Shown here: one piece after another, positions 53,395-62,870 of the stretch
How the letters are laid out: the number at the start of each line of letters is the position of its first letter
Position numbering within the stretch: the first letter of the stretch is position 1
NCBI RefSeq assembly: GCF_000156355.1
Contig: NZ_GG657895.1
Location: 85,996-149,995, forward strand
DNA: 64,000 nt
Source: Methylophaga thiooxydans DMS010
GTDB lineage: Bacteria > Pseudomonadota > Gammaproteobacteria > Nitrosococcales > Methylophagaceae
Direction: 5' to 3'
Translations under genes and position numbers: made by a program
Notes under the pieces: generated by a model
Database searches by the model: none
Seen by the model: the letters and a program-made list of their open reading frames with translations, nothing else
What the model was told of the DNA's origin: nothing

Positions 53395-55163
53395 GCCAAA
53401 ACGACTTAACAACCAGCATCAACATCAACGCCGGAGGTAACTTCGGCCGCCAGATGCGTGTTAATGAAGACCGTTGGAAACGCTTTAGCAAAACAGGCCA
53501 ACGTCAAATGGGCGTGTTGCGTAGAAGTGTCAGCAGCTTTGGTAACGGGCTTGATAAGTTAGGCAATCGTTACACCGCACTATTGACCGGTGCCGCTGGT
53601 GCCGGAACAGCCAAGTTTTTAGTCTCGCTTGAGCGTCGCTTCACTCGGCTAGGCATTCAAGCCAATATCGGTGCTGAAGCAATCGATGAACTGAAAAAGA
53701 AAATCTATGAAACGGCACAATCACCCGACATCAGAGTTGACCCAAGTCAAATCACCAGCGCGATTGAATCTATTGTCGAGAAAACCGGTGACCTGGACTT
53801 TGCTGAAGCCAATATCCGCAACATTGGTTTAGCCATCCAGGCAACCGGTGCAGAAGGCACATCGATTGGTGAAGTGCTAGGTGAGTTCCAGAAAATGGGC
53901 ATCGTCTTGGAAAAAGACGTGCTTACGGCACTCGACACACTCAATGTGCAAGGTAAAGAAGGCGCGTTCACCTTGCAAAATATTGCGGCATTAGGCCCTC
54001 GTGTTGTCACCGCTTACACCTCGATGGGGCGGCAAGGTATTCCTGCTATTCGTGAGATGGGTGCGGCATTGCAGGTTATCCGTCAGGGTACCGGCTCATC
54101 AGAGATGGCAGCGACGGCTTTTGAAGCCTTAATGCGGACACTGAGTGATGCTAAGAAAATAGACATGCTCAAAAGCGGCGGCATCAAAATATTTGATGCT
54201 GAAGCTTTAAGTCGTGGCGAAGAAGTGTTGCGACCAATCAATGAAATCATGGTCGACATTATCAAAAAAACACAAGGCAAAAAAACACTGTTAAGCACCG
54301 TGTTTGATGCAGAAGCCATGCGTGCATTCAATTCTTCCACTGCCGAGTTCCAGCGCACTGGTGGGCTGGAAAGCTTAGATAAATTCATGAATGTCCACGC
54401 TGATGGCACCACCACATTAGAAGACTCGACCAGAGCAGCAAATGATGCCGCAGGCGCTATGCGAAACCTCTACACTGCCTGGCAACAATTTGCTGACTCA
54501 AACCTGACTACCTACATTCAATCATTGGCGGACACGATCAATGACATTGATAAAGAAACACTGGATATGCTCATCAAAGGTGCAGCAGGTCTGGTTGCAG
54601 TCGGTGGCACAGCTATCCTAGCGAGGAAACTCTATAAAGGTGGCAAGGGTATCTCCGACTTTGTTAAAGGCAGCAAAGCTAAATCCGCCATGGGTGGTGC
54701 ACTAGGCGGGATGGATGGGGTAACGCCTGTTTATGTTGTCAATATGCGCGGCGGCATGGATCCAACGGGTATGGATCCAAAAAAGAAACCAAAAGTAAAA
54801 AAACCTAATCGTAGGCAAATGCTTAGAGCAGCGCCAAATATGAAAACAATAGCAGCGATGGGTGCCGGAGCGATGGGTACTGCTGGTTTAGCAGTTGGCG
54901 CTGCTGGTTTGGCAGGTTACGGAGCCGGTAAGGTTATTTATGATAATGCATTAGAAGGCACTGAGTTTGCTGACGCATTAGGCCGTTCGATTGCTAAAGC
55001 CTTGGCTTTGTTTGGTAATGATAATGCTCAGGCCGCATTAAGTGCGGAAAAACGCAGCCAACTGCAAATTGAAGTCACCGATAAGCGTGTCCAGGTCAAA
55101 AATATCCAAAGCGATGACATGGATATTAATGTCGATACTGGCCCTACAGTGGGGAATCTGTAA
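53391..55163 (+). CDS. Tail tape measure protein
   Basis: 590 residues. The N-terminal half resembles the TP901-type tape measure core (LRRSVSSFGNGLDKLGNRYT, LGEFQKMGIVLEKDVLTALD). Glycine/alanine-rich hydrophobic segments near 480-520 would cross the host membrane. It sets tail length; 590 residues implies a fairly short tail. It overlaps the chaperone frame and the next gene. Confidence 0.9.
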   Translation: MSQNDLTTSININAGGNFGRQMRVNEDRWKRFSKTGQRQMGVLRRSVSSFGNGLDKLGNRYTALLTGAAGAGTAKFLVSLERRFTRLGIQANIGAEAIDELKKKIYETAQSPDIRVDPSQITSAIESIVEKTGDLDFAEANIRNIGLAIQATGAEGTSIGEVLGEFQKMGIVLEKDVLTALDTLNVQGKEGAFTLQNIAALGPRVVTAYTSMGRQGIPAIREMGAALQVIRQGTGSSEMAATAFEALMRTLSDAKKIDMLKSGGIKIFDAEALSRGEEVLRPINEIMVDIIKKTQGKKTLLSTVFDAEAMRAFNSSTAEFQRTGGLESLDKFMNVHADGTTTLEDSTRAANDAAGAMRNLYTAWQQFADSNLTTYIQSLADTINDIDKETLDMLIKGAAGLVAVGGTAILARKLYKGGKGISDFVKGSKAKSAMGGALGGMDGVTPVYVVNMRGGMDPTGMDPKKKPKVKKPNRRQMLRAAPNMKTIAAMGAGAMGTAGLAVGAAGLAGYGAGKVIYDNALEGTEFADALGRSIAKALALFGNDNAQAALSAEKRSQLQIEVTDKRVQVKNIQSDDMDINVDTGPTVGNL

Positions 55164-56290
55164 TGGCCGAACAAGTATTGACATGGCGCGAGCAACTTCA
55201 ACAATCCTCATTCCGTGGCGTTGAGTTTTATGTTGATGACCATACGCTCGAATTTGGTCGCCGTGTCCAGTTGCATGATTATCCCTTTAAAGATGATGCC
55301 TATGCCGAAGACTTAGGCGGCAAAGATGCTGTGTACTCCTTTCCTGCTTTTGTAGTGGGTGAAGATTACAGGCAGCAGCGTGACAAACTGATTGAGGCTT
55401 TAAACAAAAAAGGCTCTGGCACCTTAGTTCATCGTTACCTCGGACGTGTCCGTGTGCAGGCTGGCCCCAGCAGTTTGCGTGAAACCAATAAAGAAGGTGG
55501 TATTGCCCGATTTACTCTGACTTTTTACAAAGCTGAGTCACGCGCCAAGCCAACATCAAAAGTTGACACGCAACAACGCGTCAATGCAGCGGCCAAAAAC
55601 GCACAAGCTGTAGTGAAGCAACAATTTACATCGGCATACAGCGTTACCGGCTTTCCAGGTTGGGTGAAAGAACAGGCGAAAACCGTCTTATCCGATATCG
55701 AGTCACGCTTTTCCGGATTAGGTGTTATCGATGCCACCATTGCCGATTTTGTTGGTTTGCCCGATGCCTTAGCGGGGCAGGTGATTGGCAGTGTCGGCAG
55801 TCTTTCTGCCATGACTCAGTTTCGTAAACTGTTCAGCTTTGGTAGCGAATCAGCCGCCGTGCCAACCACCACGCCAAGTCGTGTTCAGCAAGCCTCAAAT
55901 CAGCAGGCAATCATTAACCTGGTACAACAATCATCACAAATTGAAGCGGCCAGAGTGGCTAGTACCCGTGATTATGACTCGGCTCAAGATGCGATTGCCG
56001 CACGTGATGAACTGTCTGAGGTATTAGATGAGCAAATGCAAGCGGCAGACGATGAGACCTATATCGCACTGCAAGATTTACGGGCTTCCATGGTTCAAGA
56101 CCTGACAGAACGTGCCGCCAACCTCAAGCAAGTTCGTCGCTATACACCACAAGCGACATTGCCCTCATTAGTGATTGCGCATCAGCTCTACCAAGACGCT
56201 GATCGTGCAACCGATATCGTCTCTCGCAATAACATCGGTCACCCCGGATTTGTACCCGGTGGTCAGACTTTGGAGGTGTTGGATGCATGA
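55163..56290 (+). CDS. N: DNA circularisation/tail protein (Mu gpN)
   Basis: 375 residues. The N-terminal DNA_circ_N domain is clear (WREQLQQSSFRGVEFYVDDH, RVQLHDYPFKDDAYAEDLG, FPAFVVGEDYRQQRDKLIEA). In Mu, N is a baseplate or tail component whose family name came from DNA circularisation in phage SfV. It lies between tape measure and P, as in Mu, and overlaps both. Confidence 0.9.
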   Translation: MAEQVLTWREQLQQSSFRGVEFYVDDHTLEFGRRVQLHDYPFKDDAYAEDLGGKDAVYSFPAFVVGEDYRQQRDKLIEALNKKGSGTLVHRYLGRVRVQAGPSSLRETNKEGGIARFTLTFYKAESRAKPTSKVDTQQRVNAAAKNAQAVVKQQFTSAYSVTGFPGWVKEQAKTVLSDIESRFSGLGVIDATIADFVGLPDALAGQVIGSVGSLSAMTQFRKLFSFGSESAAVPTTTPSRVQQASNQQAIINLVQQSSQIEAARVASTRDYDSAQDAIAARDELSEVLDEQMQAADDETYIALQDLRASMVQDLTERAANLKQVRRYTPQATLPSLVIAHQLYQDADRATDIVSRNNIGHPGFVPGGQTLEVLDA

Positions 56291-57305
56291 TGTCGCCTTG
56301 AAAGTGAATGGTCTGGACTGGTATGGCTGGGAAGAGGTTCGGATCAATCGTTCAATTGTTCAAATTGCGAATGAGTTTAATCTCAAGCTGACTGATAAAT
56401 GGTCTGAAAACAGCGCGCCACGCCCTATTAACGATGGCGATTCCTGCAAGGTGACGATTGATGATCACACGGTCATCACTGGCTATATTGATGAAGTTGA
56501 TCATAGCTATGATGACAGCACTAATGGCATTCAAGTAGCAGGGCGTGATGCAACCGGTGACCTGGTTGATTGTAGCGCGCCATCGTTTCAGTGGGCTGGT
56601 CGTAACCAATTAGAGGGTGCGTCAGTACTCTGTGAGCCATACGGTATTCCGGTGTCCTCAACGGTTGATACCAGCAAACCGTTTGCCACAATGAAATCAG
56701 ATGAAGGTGAAAGCACCTTTGAAGTGCTCGATACCGTCGCTAAAATCAGAGCAGTACTGCTAGTGTCTGATGGTTTGGGTGGCCTAAAAATCACACGTTC
56801 CGGAACCCGACGCCTGAAAGGCAGTTTAGAAACCGGTGTCAACATTAAAGCCGGTAGTCGTAAACGCTCATCACGCGAACGCTTTAGTCACTACACGGTT
56901 AAAGGCCAAACCAGCAGTGCCTGGATAGATACGGTATCGGTGTCAGCTACCGTGGCAGATAAAGCCGTTACTCGTCATCGACCTAAAATTATTCTAGCTG
57001 AAGATGCCTTAGATGCCGCTGGCTGCAAAGCCAGAGCCACATGGCATAGAAATATTTCTGCAGCGAAAGCTCAGACATTTAATTACACGATGCTGAGCTG
57101 GTATTTAGACGATGAATTGATCGAACCCAATTGCCTTATCGCAGTGAAAGACCACTACCTGAATGTCAATCGTGACCTATTGATCGTAGGCATCACCTAT
57201 ATAGTTGATGATAAAGGGCTGCGCGCTGAGCTGATCCTTGGTTTGCCTGAAGCGTTTGAACTACAAGCCCTGCCAGAGCCAAACGATGAAGGCGGTGTCT
57301 GGTAA
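56283..57305 (+). CDS. P: Baseplate hub protein (Mu gpP)
   Basis: 340 residues from the ATG at 56283 (MHDVALKVNGLDWYGW), supported by GGAGG just upstream. The Mu P family segments NSAPRPINDGDSCKVTIDDH and GRDATGDLVDCSAPSFQWAG are visible. It forms the hub of the baseplate, related to T4 gp27 and to type VI VgrG. Both ends overlap neighbouring genes. Confidence 0.92.
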   Translation: MHDVALKVNGLDWYGWEEVRINRSIVQIANEFNLKLTDKWSENSAPRPINDGDSCKVTIDDHTVITGYIDEVDHSYDDSTNGIQVAGRDATGDLVDCSAPSFQWAGRNQLEGASVLCEPYGIPVSSTVDTSKPFATMKSDEGESTFEVLDTVAKIRAVLLVSDGLGGLKITRSGTRRLKGSLETGVNIKAGSRKRSSRERFSHYTVKGQTSSAWIDTVSVSATVADKAVTRHRPKIILAEDALDAAGCKARATWHRNISAAKAQTFNYTMLSWYLDDELIEPNCLIAVKDHYLNVNRDLLIVGITYIVDDKGLRAELILGLPEAFELQALPEPNDEGGVW

Positions 57306-57856
57306 TGCGTCGCTTACAGAAATTACTGTCACCATTAAAACGTGGCCTGCAACAAATGCTACGTGTCGGTGCCTTGCTTAAAGTCAATGACGCACCACCG
57401 ATTCAAATGGTGCAGATCGAAACCTTATCTGGTGAGGTGATTGAGGTGCCTCGCATTCAAGATTACGGCATAACATCCGTGCCACTACCCGGAGCAAAAG
57501 GTGTCGTCGCGGCTATTGGCGGTAAAACCAATGGCTATGTTTGCATCAAGATGGATGATAAGCGCTATCGTCAAGTCAGTCTCAAGCCGGGCGAAGTTGC
57601 ACTCTACGATAGTCAAGGACAACTCGTTCACCTCAAGCAGGGTGGCCTGATGGAGTTGATTGCCAACACACAAATCACGGCCAAAGTGCCGGTTTTTCGT
57701 ATCGAAGGCCAACTGAACGTCACCGGCGACATTATCGATCACGTCGATAGCGATGGTCTGACCATGGCGAGCATGCGTTCTACTTATAACGGCCACAATC
57801 ATAATGGCGATAGTGGCGGCACCACCAGTAACCCTAATCAGAGTATGACACCATGA
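57305..57856 (+). CDS. Baseplate spike/assembly protein (Mu gp45)
   Basis: 183 residues, Mu gp45 family. An OB-fold-like start (QMVQIETLSGEVIEVPRIQD) is followed by a beta-helix tip (DSQGQLVHLKQGGLMELIAN) and a histidine-rich end (YNGHNHNGDSGG). The HxH end is typical of iron-binding membrane-piercing spikes. It would puncture the outer membrane on contraction. Confidence 0.9.
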   Translation: MRRLQKLLSPLKRGLQQMLRVGALLKVNDAPPIQMVQIETLSGEVIEVPRIQDYGITSVPLPGAKGVVAAIGGKTNGYVCIKMDDKRYRQVSLKPGEVALYDSQGQLVHLKQGGLMELIANTQITAKVPVFRIEGQLNVTGDIIDHVDSDGLTMASMRSTYNGHNHNGDSGGTTSNPNQSMTP

Positions 57857-58314
57857 TGGATTTTGTTATCAAAATGGTGAATAAAAATGGTCGTCCACGC
57901 TTTGTGCTGGAAACCGATCCATTAAAAATTACCTACGTCGCGATACTGGAAACAGCCGTCATCGTGGCGCTTTTCACTGACAGACAAGCCGACTCAGATG
58001 ACGTCATCCCCGATGGCACCAATGATAAACGTGGCTGGTGGGGCGATGCCTTGGCGTCTGTTTCTGGTGACTTGATCGGCTCACGGCTTTGGTTGTTACA
58101 ACGTGAAAAGCAAACCGAGCCTGTGCGAAAAGCCGCTGAAGACTATGCCGATGAAGCCTTGCAGCATCTCATTGATGATGAAGTGGTTGATTCCGTGCAA
58201 GTCACAGCCAGTTACCCACGCGCTGAATGGTTAGCCTTAGATATCGACATCGAAACAGCAGACGGCCAGCTTTTAAATTTCAATTATGCCTGGGAGGCTT
58301 TCAATGGCGTTTAA
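57853..58314 (+). CDS. Baseplate protein (Mu gp46)
   Basis: 153 residues with the GP46 pattern: VALFTDRQADSDDVIPDG, KRGWWGDALASVSGDLIGSR and LWLLQREKQTEP. It resembles T4 gp25 type wedge proteins that start sheath assembly. It overlaps gp45 by 4 bases. Confidence 0.9.
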   Translation: MMDFVIKMVNKNGRPRFVLETDPLKITYVAILETAVIVALFTDRQADSDDVIPDGTNDKRGWWGDALASVSGDLIGSRLWLLQREKQTEPVRKAAEDYADEALQHLIDDEVVDSVQVTASYPRAEWLALDIDIETADGQLLNFNYAWEAFNGV

Positions 58315-59368
58315 ACGTCCTTCATTGGCAGAATTACATGCCCGTTTAACGGCGAATATTGATAGCAGAACCGATGGTCAGCCACGTCTGCGCCGTTCAC
58401 CGTTTAATATCTTTGCCACGGTCATGGCGGGTGGCATGCATGAGATGTATGGCTATCAAGCCTATAAAGCGAAGCAGTTATTGCCTGATAGCGCCGATGA
58501 AGCGCACTTTGGTCGTCTCGCATCAATTGAAGGCACCGAGCGAAACCCATTCGAATACGCGATCGGCCAATGTGAAGTCACCGGCACCAATGGCGCTGTT
58601 ATCGAAGCCGGTAAAACTCTAAAACGTGCTGATGCGGTTGAATACACAGTCGATGATGAAGTCACTATTGTCGGTGGTGAAGCCGTTATTTCAGTCACAG
58701 CCGTTTTGCCAGGCGCTGAAGCCAATGCCATCGCTGGCGTTGCCTTAACCTTTGTCGATACCCTTGCCGGTATTAATGGCCAAGCCATCGTTGACGCAGA
58801 CGGTATTAACAATGGTACCGACATCGAGCAGCTTGAAAGTTGGCGTCAACGTCATATCGAAAACATCCAGCAACCGGCTCAAGGTGGCGCGGCACATGAC
58901 TACATTAGATGGTCAAAACAAGTGCCAGGTGTTACCCGTGCATGGCAATATCCGGGTGAGATGGGTGAAGGCACTGTCACCGTTCGTTTCGTGAGAGATA
59001 ACGATGACAGCATCATCCCTGATGCGACTGAAGTGGAAGCGGTGTATGACTATATTTTTGAACAGCACCCTGTTACAGCCGGGATCTATGTTGTTGCCCC
59101 CATCCCTGTCGCTTTAGATTTAACTATCGCGTTGACACCGAATACCACGGTTGTCAAAGCAGCCGTTGAATCCGAAATAGCCGACTTACTTTCGCGAGAA
59201 GCGATTCCAGAAGATGGTAATGGCAAAGGCACTATCAAAGTCAGCCATATCCGAGAAGCGATTAGTATCGCTGCTGGTGAGACCGATCATGTTTTAGTTA
59301 GCCCGACAGAAGACGTCACGCTAACGCTAGGCCAAATTCTCGTGCCAGGTGATATCACATGGCAATAA
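58304..59368 (+). CDS. Baseplate wedge protein (Mu gp47, J-like)
   Basis: 354 residues from the ATG at 58304 (MAFKRPSLAELHARLTANID), with GGGAGG upstream. The baseplate J family is recognised by FNIFATVMAGGMHEMYGYQA, the LPGAEANAIAGVALTFVDTL segment and GGAAHDYIRWSKQVPGVTRA. It forms baseplate wedges with gp48 and gp46. Confidence 0.92.
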   Translation: MAFKRPSLAELHARLTANIDSRTDGQPRLRRSPFNIFATVMAGGMHEMYGYQAYKAKQLLPDSADEAHFGRLASIEGTERNPFEYAIGQCEVTGTNGAVIEAGKTLKRADAVEYTVDDEVTIVGGEAVISVTAVLPGAEANAIAGVALTFVDTLAGINGQAIVDADGINNGTDIEQLESWRQRHIENIQQPAQGGAAHDYIRWSKQVPGVTRAWQYPGEMGEGTVTVRFVRDNDDSIIPDATEVEAVYDYIFEQHPVTAGIYVVAPIPVALDLTIALTPNTTVVKAAVESEIADLLSREAIPEDGNGKGTIKVSHIREAISIAAGETDHVLVSPTEDVTLTLGQILVPGDITWQ

Positions 59369-59946
59369 AAACCCAGCAATACCTCACTATGCTGATGGCC
59401 TTAATGCCTCGCGGCCTGCTTTGGGACGATCTGCAACACGATCCTGACTTTATCGGCTTGTTCGAATCAACCGCTGAAGAGCTTGCCATCCTTCACGCCC
59501 GTGAAGATGACCTGTTAGACGAAGCAGACCCGCGTACCACCTATGAAATGCTTAATGAGTGGGAAGCCGCTTACGCGCTGCCCGATCCGTGCGTAGATGA
59601 CGTGCAAACCCTTCAGCAGCGACTGGCTAGCCTATACGCCAAAGTGACCAATAAAGGGGGGCAAAGCATCCCGTATTTTATAGCCATTGCAGAATCGATT
59701 GGCTATCAAGTCACTATCACCGAGTTTTCGCGCTGGACAGTCGCAGACCGAGTCAATAAACCGCTTTATGGGCAGTCTTGGCAGTTTGCATGGCAGGTCA
59801 ATGCGCCTGAAGAAACGATTAGCTATTGGAGAGTGAATGGCCGCGTCGATGAGCCATTAGCATCATGGGGCAATAAGCGCCTCGAATGCACACTCCATAG
59901 ATTAAAACCCGATCACACCACACTCATTTTTTCCTACGGAGGATAA
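59359..59946 (+). CDS. Baseplate protein (Mu gp48, DUF2313)
   Basis: 195 residues. DUF2313 hallmarks are TQQYLTMLMALMPRGLLWDD, then HAREDDLLDEADPRTTYEML and KVTNKGGQSIPYFIAIAES. It connects the baseplate with tail fibres. It overlaps gp47 by 10 bases and is followed by the fibre gene. Confidence 0.9.
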   Translation: MAIKTQQYLTMLMALMPRGLLWDDLQHDPDFIGLFESTAEELAILHAREDDLLDEADPRTTYEMLNEWEAAYALPDPCVDDVQTLQQRLASLYAKVTNKGGQSIPYFIAIAESIGYQVTITEFSRWTVADRVNKPLYGQSWQFAWQVNAPEETISYWRVNGRVDEPLASWGNKRLECTLHRLKPDHTTLIFSYGG

Positions 59947-59948
59947 TA

Positions 59949-60896
59949 ATGGAACCACGTAATTATGAAGCGGATGCTTCAGCATCACCTCCTGATGCCC
60001 CAGCAGTACCGTCAGTTGGTTATCCAACAAATGGTGATCCTACATCCGGTACACCAGCGACATGGCCCGGCGCGCATTGGTTCTACAAAATGGGCGAGTC
60101 ACTACGCAACGTCATCACTAATGCAGGCCTCACACCTGATGATGGTGATTTAAACCTGCTGCAGAAAGCCATCGTCAAGCTGGTCTCAGCCACCAACCAC
60201 GTTGTACGGCTGGAAGATGTCACCTTTGGTCCATCAGTAGCCGATGGCGATGCCGTGTACTGGGACACTGCCAACAGCCGCTATGACCGTGCCATTGCCG
60301 ACGGTACCGACAAACAGAAGATGGTCGGCTTTGCGGATGTCACCAACAGCCTGGTCGAAGCGTTTGGTCGTTCGGCGCTGTTCTCCGGCCTGACGGTGGG
60401 TGACAAGTATTATCTGTCTGGCAGTACGGAGGGGGAAATTACTGCAACTGCGCCATCCGAAAAGGTGGTCGTCGGTCTGGCTAAATCAGCCACCGTGATG
60501 TTTGTTGATATTGACCCGATTGCCGGTACGCCTATTCAGGATCAGACGACATGGAATACGGGAACCGATACGACTGAGAGTATTATCAGCCCCGACAAGC
60601 TTGATGCCAAAATCAAAACGATGGCTATTGGCGAGGGGCAGGTCTGGCAAGACGTTTTTGTCAGTCGTTCAGAGGGTGTTACTTATACAAACACTACTGG
60701 TAGATCTATTCAACTGGCGATAGTTCTAAGCGCTGGCAGTGGGCCTCGTAATTTCCTTGTTGACGGTGAAGTTATCTGCACTATCGCAGGTGATTCTGAT
60801 GAACAATACGTTAATTTGATTATTCCGAACGGTAGCACATATCAAGCCGGAGCTGGAGTTCTTTCGGGATTTGATGTTTGGTGGGAGCTTAGATAA
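59949..60896 (+). CDS. Tail fibre protein
   Basis: 315 residues. The N-terminal baseplate-attachment part (GYPTNGDPTSGTPATWPGAH, WFYKMGESLRNVITNAGL) is a common phage fibre start. A repeat-like middle is followed by a receptor-binding C-terminus (GRSIQLAIVLSAGSGPRNFL). Base composition becomes more AT-rich from about 60655, which suggests module exchange in the tip. It is much shorter than Mu S. Confidence 0.8.
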   Translation: MEPRNYEADASASPPDAPAVPSVGYPTNGDPTSGTPATWPGAHWFYKMGESLRNVITNAGLTPDDGDLNLLQKAIVKLVSATNHVVRLEDVTFGPSVADGDAVYWDTANSRYDRAIADGTDKQKMVGFADVTNSLVEAFGRSALFSGLTVGDKYYLSGSTEGEITATAPSEKVVVGLAKSATVMFVDIDPIAGTPIQDQTTWNTGTDTTESIISPDKLDAKIKTMAIGEGQVWQDVFVSRSEGVTYTNTTGRSIQLAIVLSAGSGPRNFLVDGEVICTIAGDSDEQYVNLIIPNGSTYQAGAGVLSGFDVWWELR

Positions 60897-61417
60897 TGAA
60901 ATATTTTAAAGACGAAAATAATAATGTCTTTGCATTTGAATCCGATGGCTCACAAGATCATTTAATTAAGTCTGGCATGACTGAAATTGATGAGTCAGAA
61001 ATTCAATCTGTCATAGATTCAAAACTAATAATCGATGATCGGCTTGCTAATAAGCATTCTGAGATTGTTCAGAAATTCAAACTAGCCATGGCTCCAGTCA
61101 CGAGTCTTTATACGGCTGAAGAAATTGCTAGCTTCCCAACGCAAGAGCCAGAAGCAATAGCTTGGCAGTCGGACAATGCCGCGCCGACGCCACTGATTGA
61201 CTTCATTGTTGCAGAGAGAGCCAGCGTTGATAAAGCAACCCTAGTCGGACGAATCATTAGCAATGCGTCCAATTATAAAAGTGTGGCTGGCCCAGCTATT
61301 GGAAAAAAGCAGGACTATGAAGACTTGCTCTATGCACTTCAAACACAGCACGAAGATGAGCAGCAGCCGGATGTGATTCAAGCTGATATTGACGCGATTG
61401 TTGTGGATTACAGCTAA
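60896..61417 (+). CDS. Probable tail fibre assembly protein
   Basis: 173 residues. The start (MKYFKDENNNVFAFESDGSQ), polar helical middle (LIIDDRLANKHSEIVQKFKL) and location directly after the fibre (TAATG overlap) fit fibre-assembly chaperones. It is AT-rich like the fibre tip, so both were probably exchanged together. The assignment is mainly from context. Confidence 0.65.
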   Translation: MKYFKDENNNVFAFESDGSQDHLIKSGMTEIDESEIQSVIDSKLIIDDRLANKHSEIVQKFKLAMAPVTSLYTAEEIASFPTQEPEAIAWQSDNAAPTPLIDFIVAERASVDKATLVGRIISNASNYKSVAGPAIGKKQDYEDLLYALQTQHEDEQQPDVIQADIDAIVVDYS

Positions 61418-61779
61418 TGCCTAAGCAATCAAAAATATCCTGGTCAGACCTGACACCGGAACAAAAAATCAGTTTTGGAAATGGCTGTGGCCCTGACTGG
61501 CTACCCGAACCAGTTGCTAAGCTGTTATTTGGCTGGTTCTTCGAGGCGAGTTGCCGTCATCACGATTTTAACTACCAACGTGGTGGTGGTGATAAGGATC
61601 GTCTCTCAGCTGACCGAGGCTTTTTTAAAGCCATGCTGCGAGATGTCAAGCGGCTGCATTGGTCATTACAATTGCCAGCAGCTATAGAAGCTGTTGGGTT
61701 CTATGGTCTGGTTCGCTTCTTTGGCCGTTTTCATTTTGAAGATGGCCAATACAAATCGCTAGACCAAATACTGAAGTAA
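61417..61779 (+). CDS. Phospholipase A2-like phage protein
   Basis: 120 residues. A calcium-loop-like GNGCGPDWLP precedes ASCRHHDFNYQRGGGDKDRL, which carries the CxxHDxxY catalytic pattern of phospholipase A2 enzymes (His45-Asp46 within the motif). A hydrophobic helix follows. No signal peptide is present. It could act on membranes during entry if it is a virion part, or during lysis. The start overlaps the fibre-assembly gene. Confidence 0.72.
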   Translation: MPKQSKISWSDLTPEQKISFGNGCGPDWLPEPVAKLLFGWFFEASCRHHDFNYQRGGGDKDRLSADRGFFKAMLRDVKRLHWSLQLPAAIEAVGFYGLVRFFGRFHFEDGQYKSLDQILK

Positions 61780-61917
61780 AGGAAGAGACAGCGACTCGGC
61801 AGTGCGCCAACACTGCCGAGCCGTCAACCCACAGGCACATACCCTGTGAGCCAACCAAGGCCATCCCGCCGCGTCGACGCAGCCGGGCCAGCCTAGCACA
61901 AACAGATAGAGGCTCAC
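61780..61917 (+). other. Structured leader upstream of com
   Basis: 138 bases without a gene. CTCGGCAGTG-CGCCAA-CACTGCCGAG (61795-61820) is a perfect 10-bp stem. CACAGG-CACATAC-CCTGTG (61830-61848) is a second. A GCGTCGACGC palindrome lies further on. None has a T tract. In Mu, RNA structure controls the com-mom operon, so a leader with regulatory folding is likely. Confidence 0.55.
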
Positions 61918-62112
61918 ATGAAAGAAGTTAGATGTGGTGGCTGCAGCCGGTTACTGGCTAAAGCTGAATACGTACAAATCGAAATCAAGTGTCCGCGATG
62001 TAAGACACTCAACAACCTGAAGGCCATTGAGCCTCTTAATCCAGCACCAGCGAGTGCCAGACCAATAGAGGAAAAACATGGCCAAACCAATTATCCCGTG
62101 GATGGGCGGTAA
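61918..62112 (+). CDS. com: Com-like zinc-binding translational regulator
   Basis: 64 residues. The zinc finger MKEVRCGGCSRLLAKAEYV and KCPRCKTLNNLKAIEP (two CxxC pairs) is the Mu Com signature. Mu Com binds mom mRNA and opens its ribosome site. Here com overlaps the following adenine methylase gene by 35 bases, the same architecture with a different modification enzyme. An AGAGG site precedes it. Confidence 0.88.
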   Translation: MKEVRCGGCSRLLAKAEYVQIEIKCPRCKTLNNLKAIEPLNPAPASARPIEEKHGQTNYPVDGR

Positions 62113-62839
62113 AACCCGACTCGCAAAAGACATCCTGCCCCTGTTTCCGGAACATCAATGCTACGTCGAAGTCTTTGCTGGTGGCGCAGCGCTCTTTTAC
62201 AAAAAGGAACCATCCAAAGTCGAAGTGCTTAATGACATCAATGGTGAGCTGACCAACCTTTACCGGGTTGTTCAGCACCACCTTGAAGAATTCGTCCGGC
62301 AGTTCAAGTGGGCCTTATCCAGCAGACAACTGTTTGAATGGGAAAAAGCCAAAACACCCGAAACGCTCACCGATATCCAGCGTGCAGCCAGGTTCTACTA
62401 TCTGCAAAAGCTTGCCTTCGGTGGCAAGGTCGACGGCCAGAGCTATGGCACCGCCACTACCAGTCCGCCACGGCTCAATCTACTCCGCATCGAGGAGGAT
62501 CTGAGCGCCGCTCACCTTCGCCTGGCCAGAACCAACGTCGAGAACCTAGACTGGCAGCGCTGCATTCAGAAATATGATCGACCAGGCACACTGTTCTATC
62601 TGGATCCACCGTACTATGAAACCGCAGGTTACGGTCAAGACTTTGGTTTAGAACAATACGAAACCATGGCAGAACTGGCCCAAACTATCCAAGGCAAAAT
62701 GCTCATCAGCATCAACGACCACGACACTATTAAAAAGGTCTTTAAAGGCCTCTCAAATAAGCCTTTAAATATCAATTACACGGTAGGTGGAAATCACAAT
62801 AAAAAAGCATCCCGTGAGCTGCTAATATGGAATTGGTGA
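62078..62839 (+). CDS. D12-class adenine-N6 DNA methyltransferase
   Basis: 253 residues. SAM-binding motif PWMGGKTRLAKDI, the FAGGAALFY motif and catalytic DPPYY are clear, as in Dam-type methylases. It would modify phage DNA to resist host restriction, replacing the Mom modification of Mu. The ATG (preceded by GAGGA) lies inside com, so its translation may depend on Com. The recognition site cannot be deduced. Confidence 0.92.
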   Translation: MAKPIIPWMGGKTRLAKDILPLFPEHQCYVEVFAGGAALFYKKEPSKVEVLNDINGELTNLYRVVQHHLEEFVRQFKWALSSRQLFEWEKAKTPETLTDIQRAARFYYLQKLAFGGKVDGQSYGTATTSPPRLNLLRIEEDLSAAHLRLARTNVENLDWQRCIQKYDRPGTLFYLDPPYYETAGYGQDFGLEQYETMAELAQTIQGKMLISINDHDTIKKVFKGLSNKPLNINYTVGGNHNKKASRELLIWNW

Positions 62840-62870
62840 TAATTAACAAATGGAGTCACATTCTTAAGCG

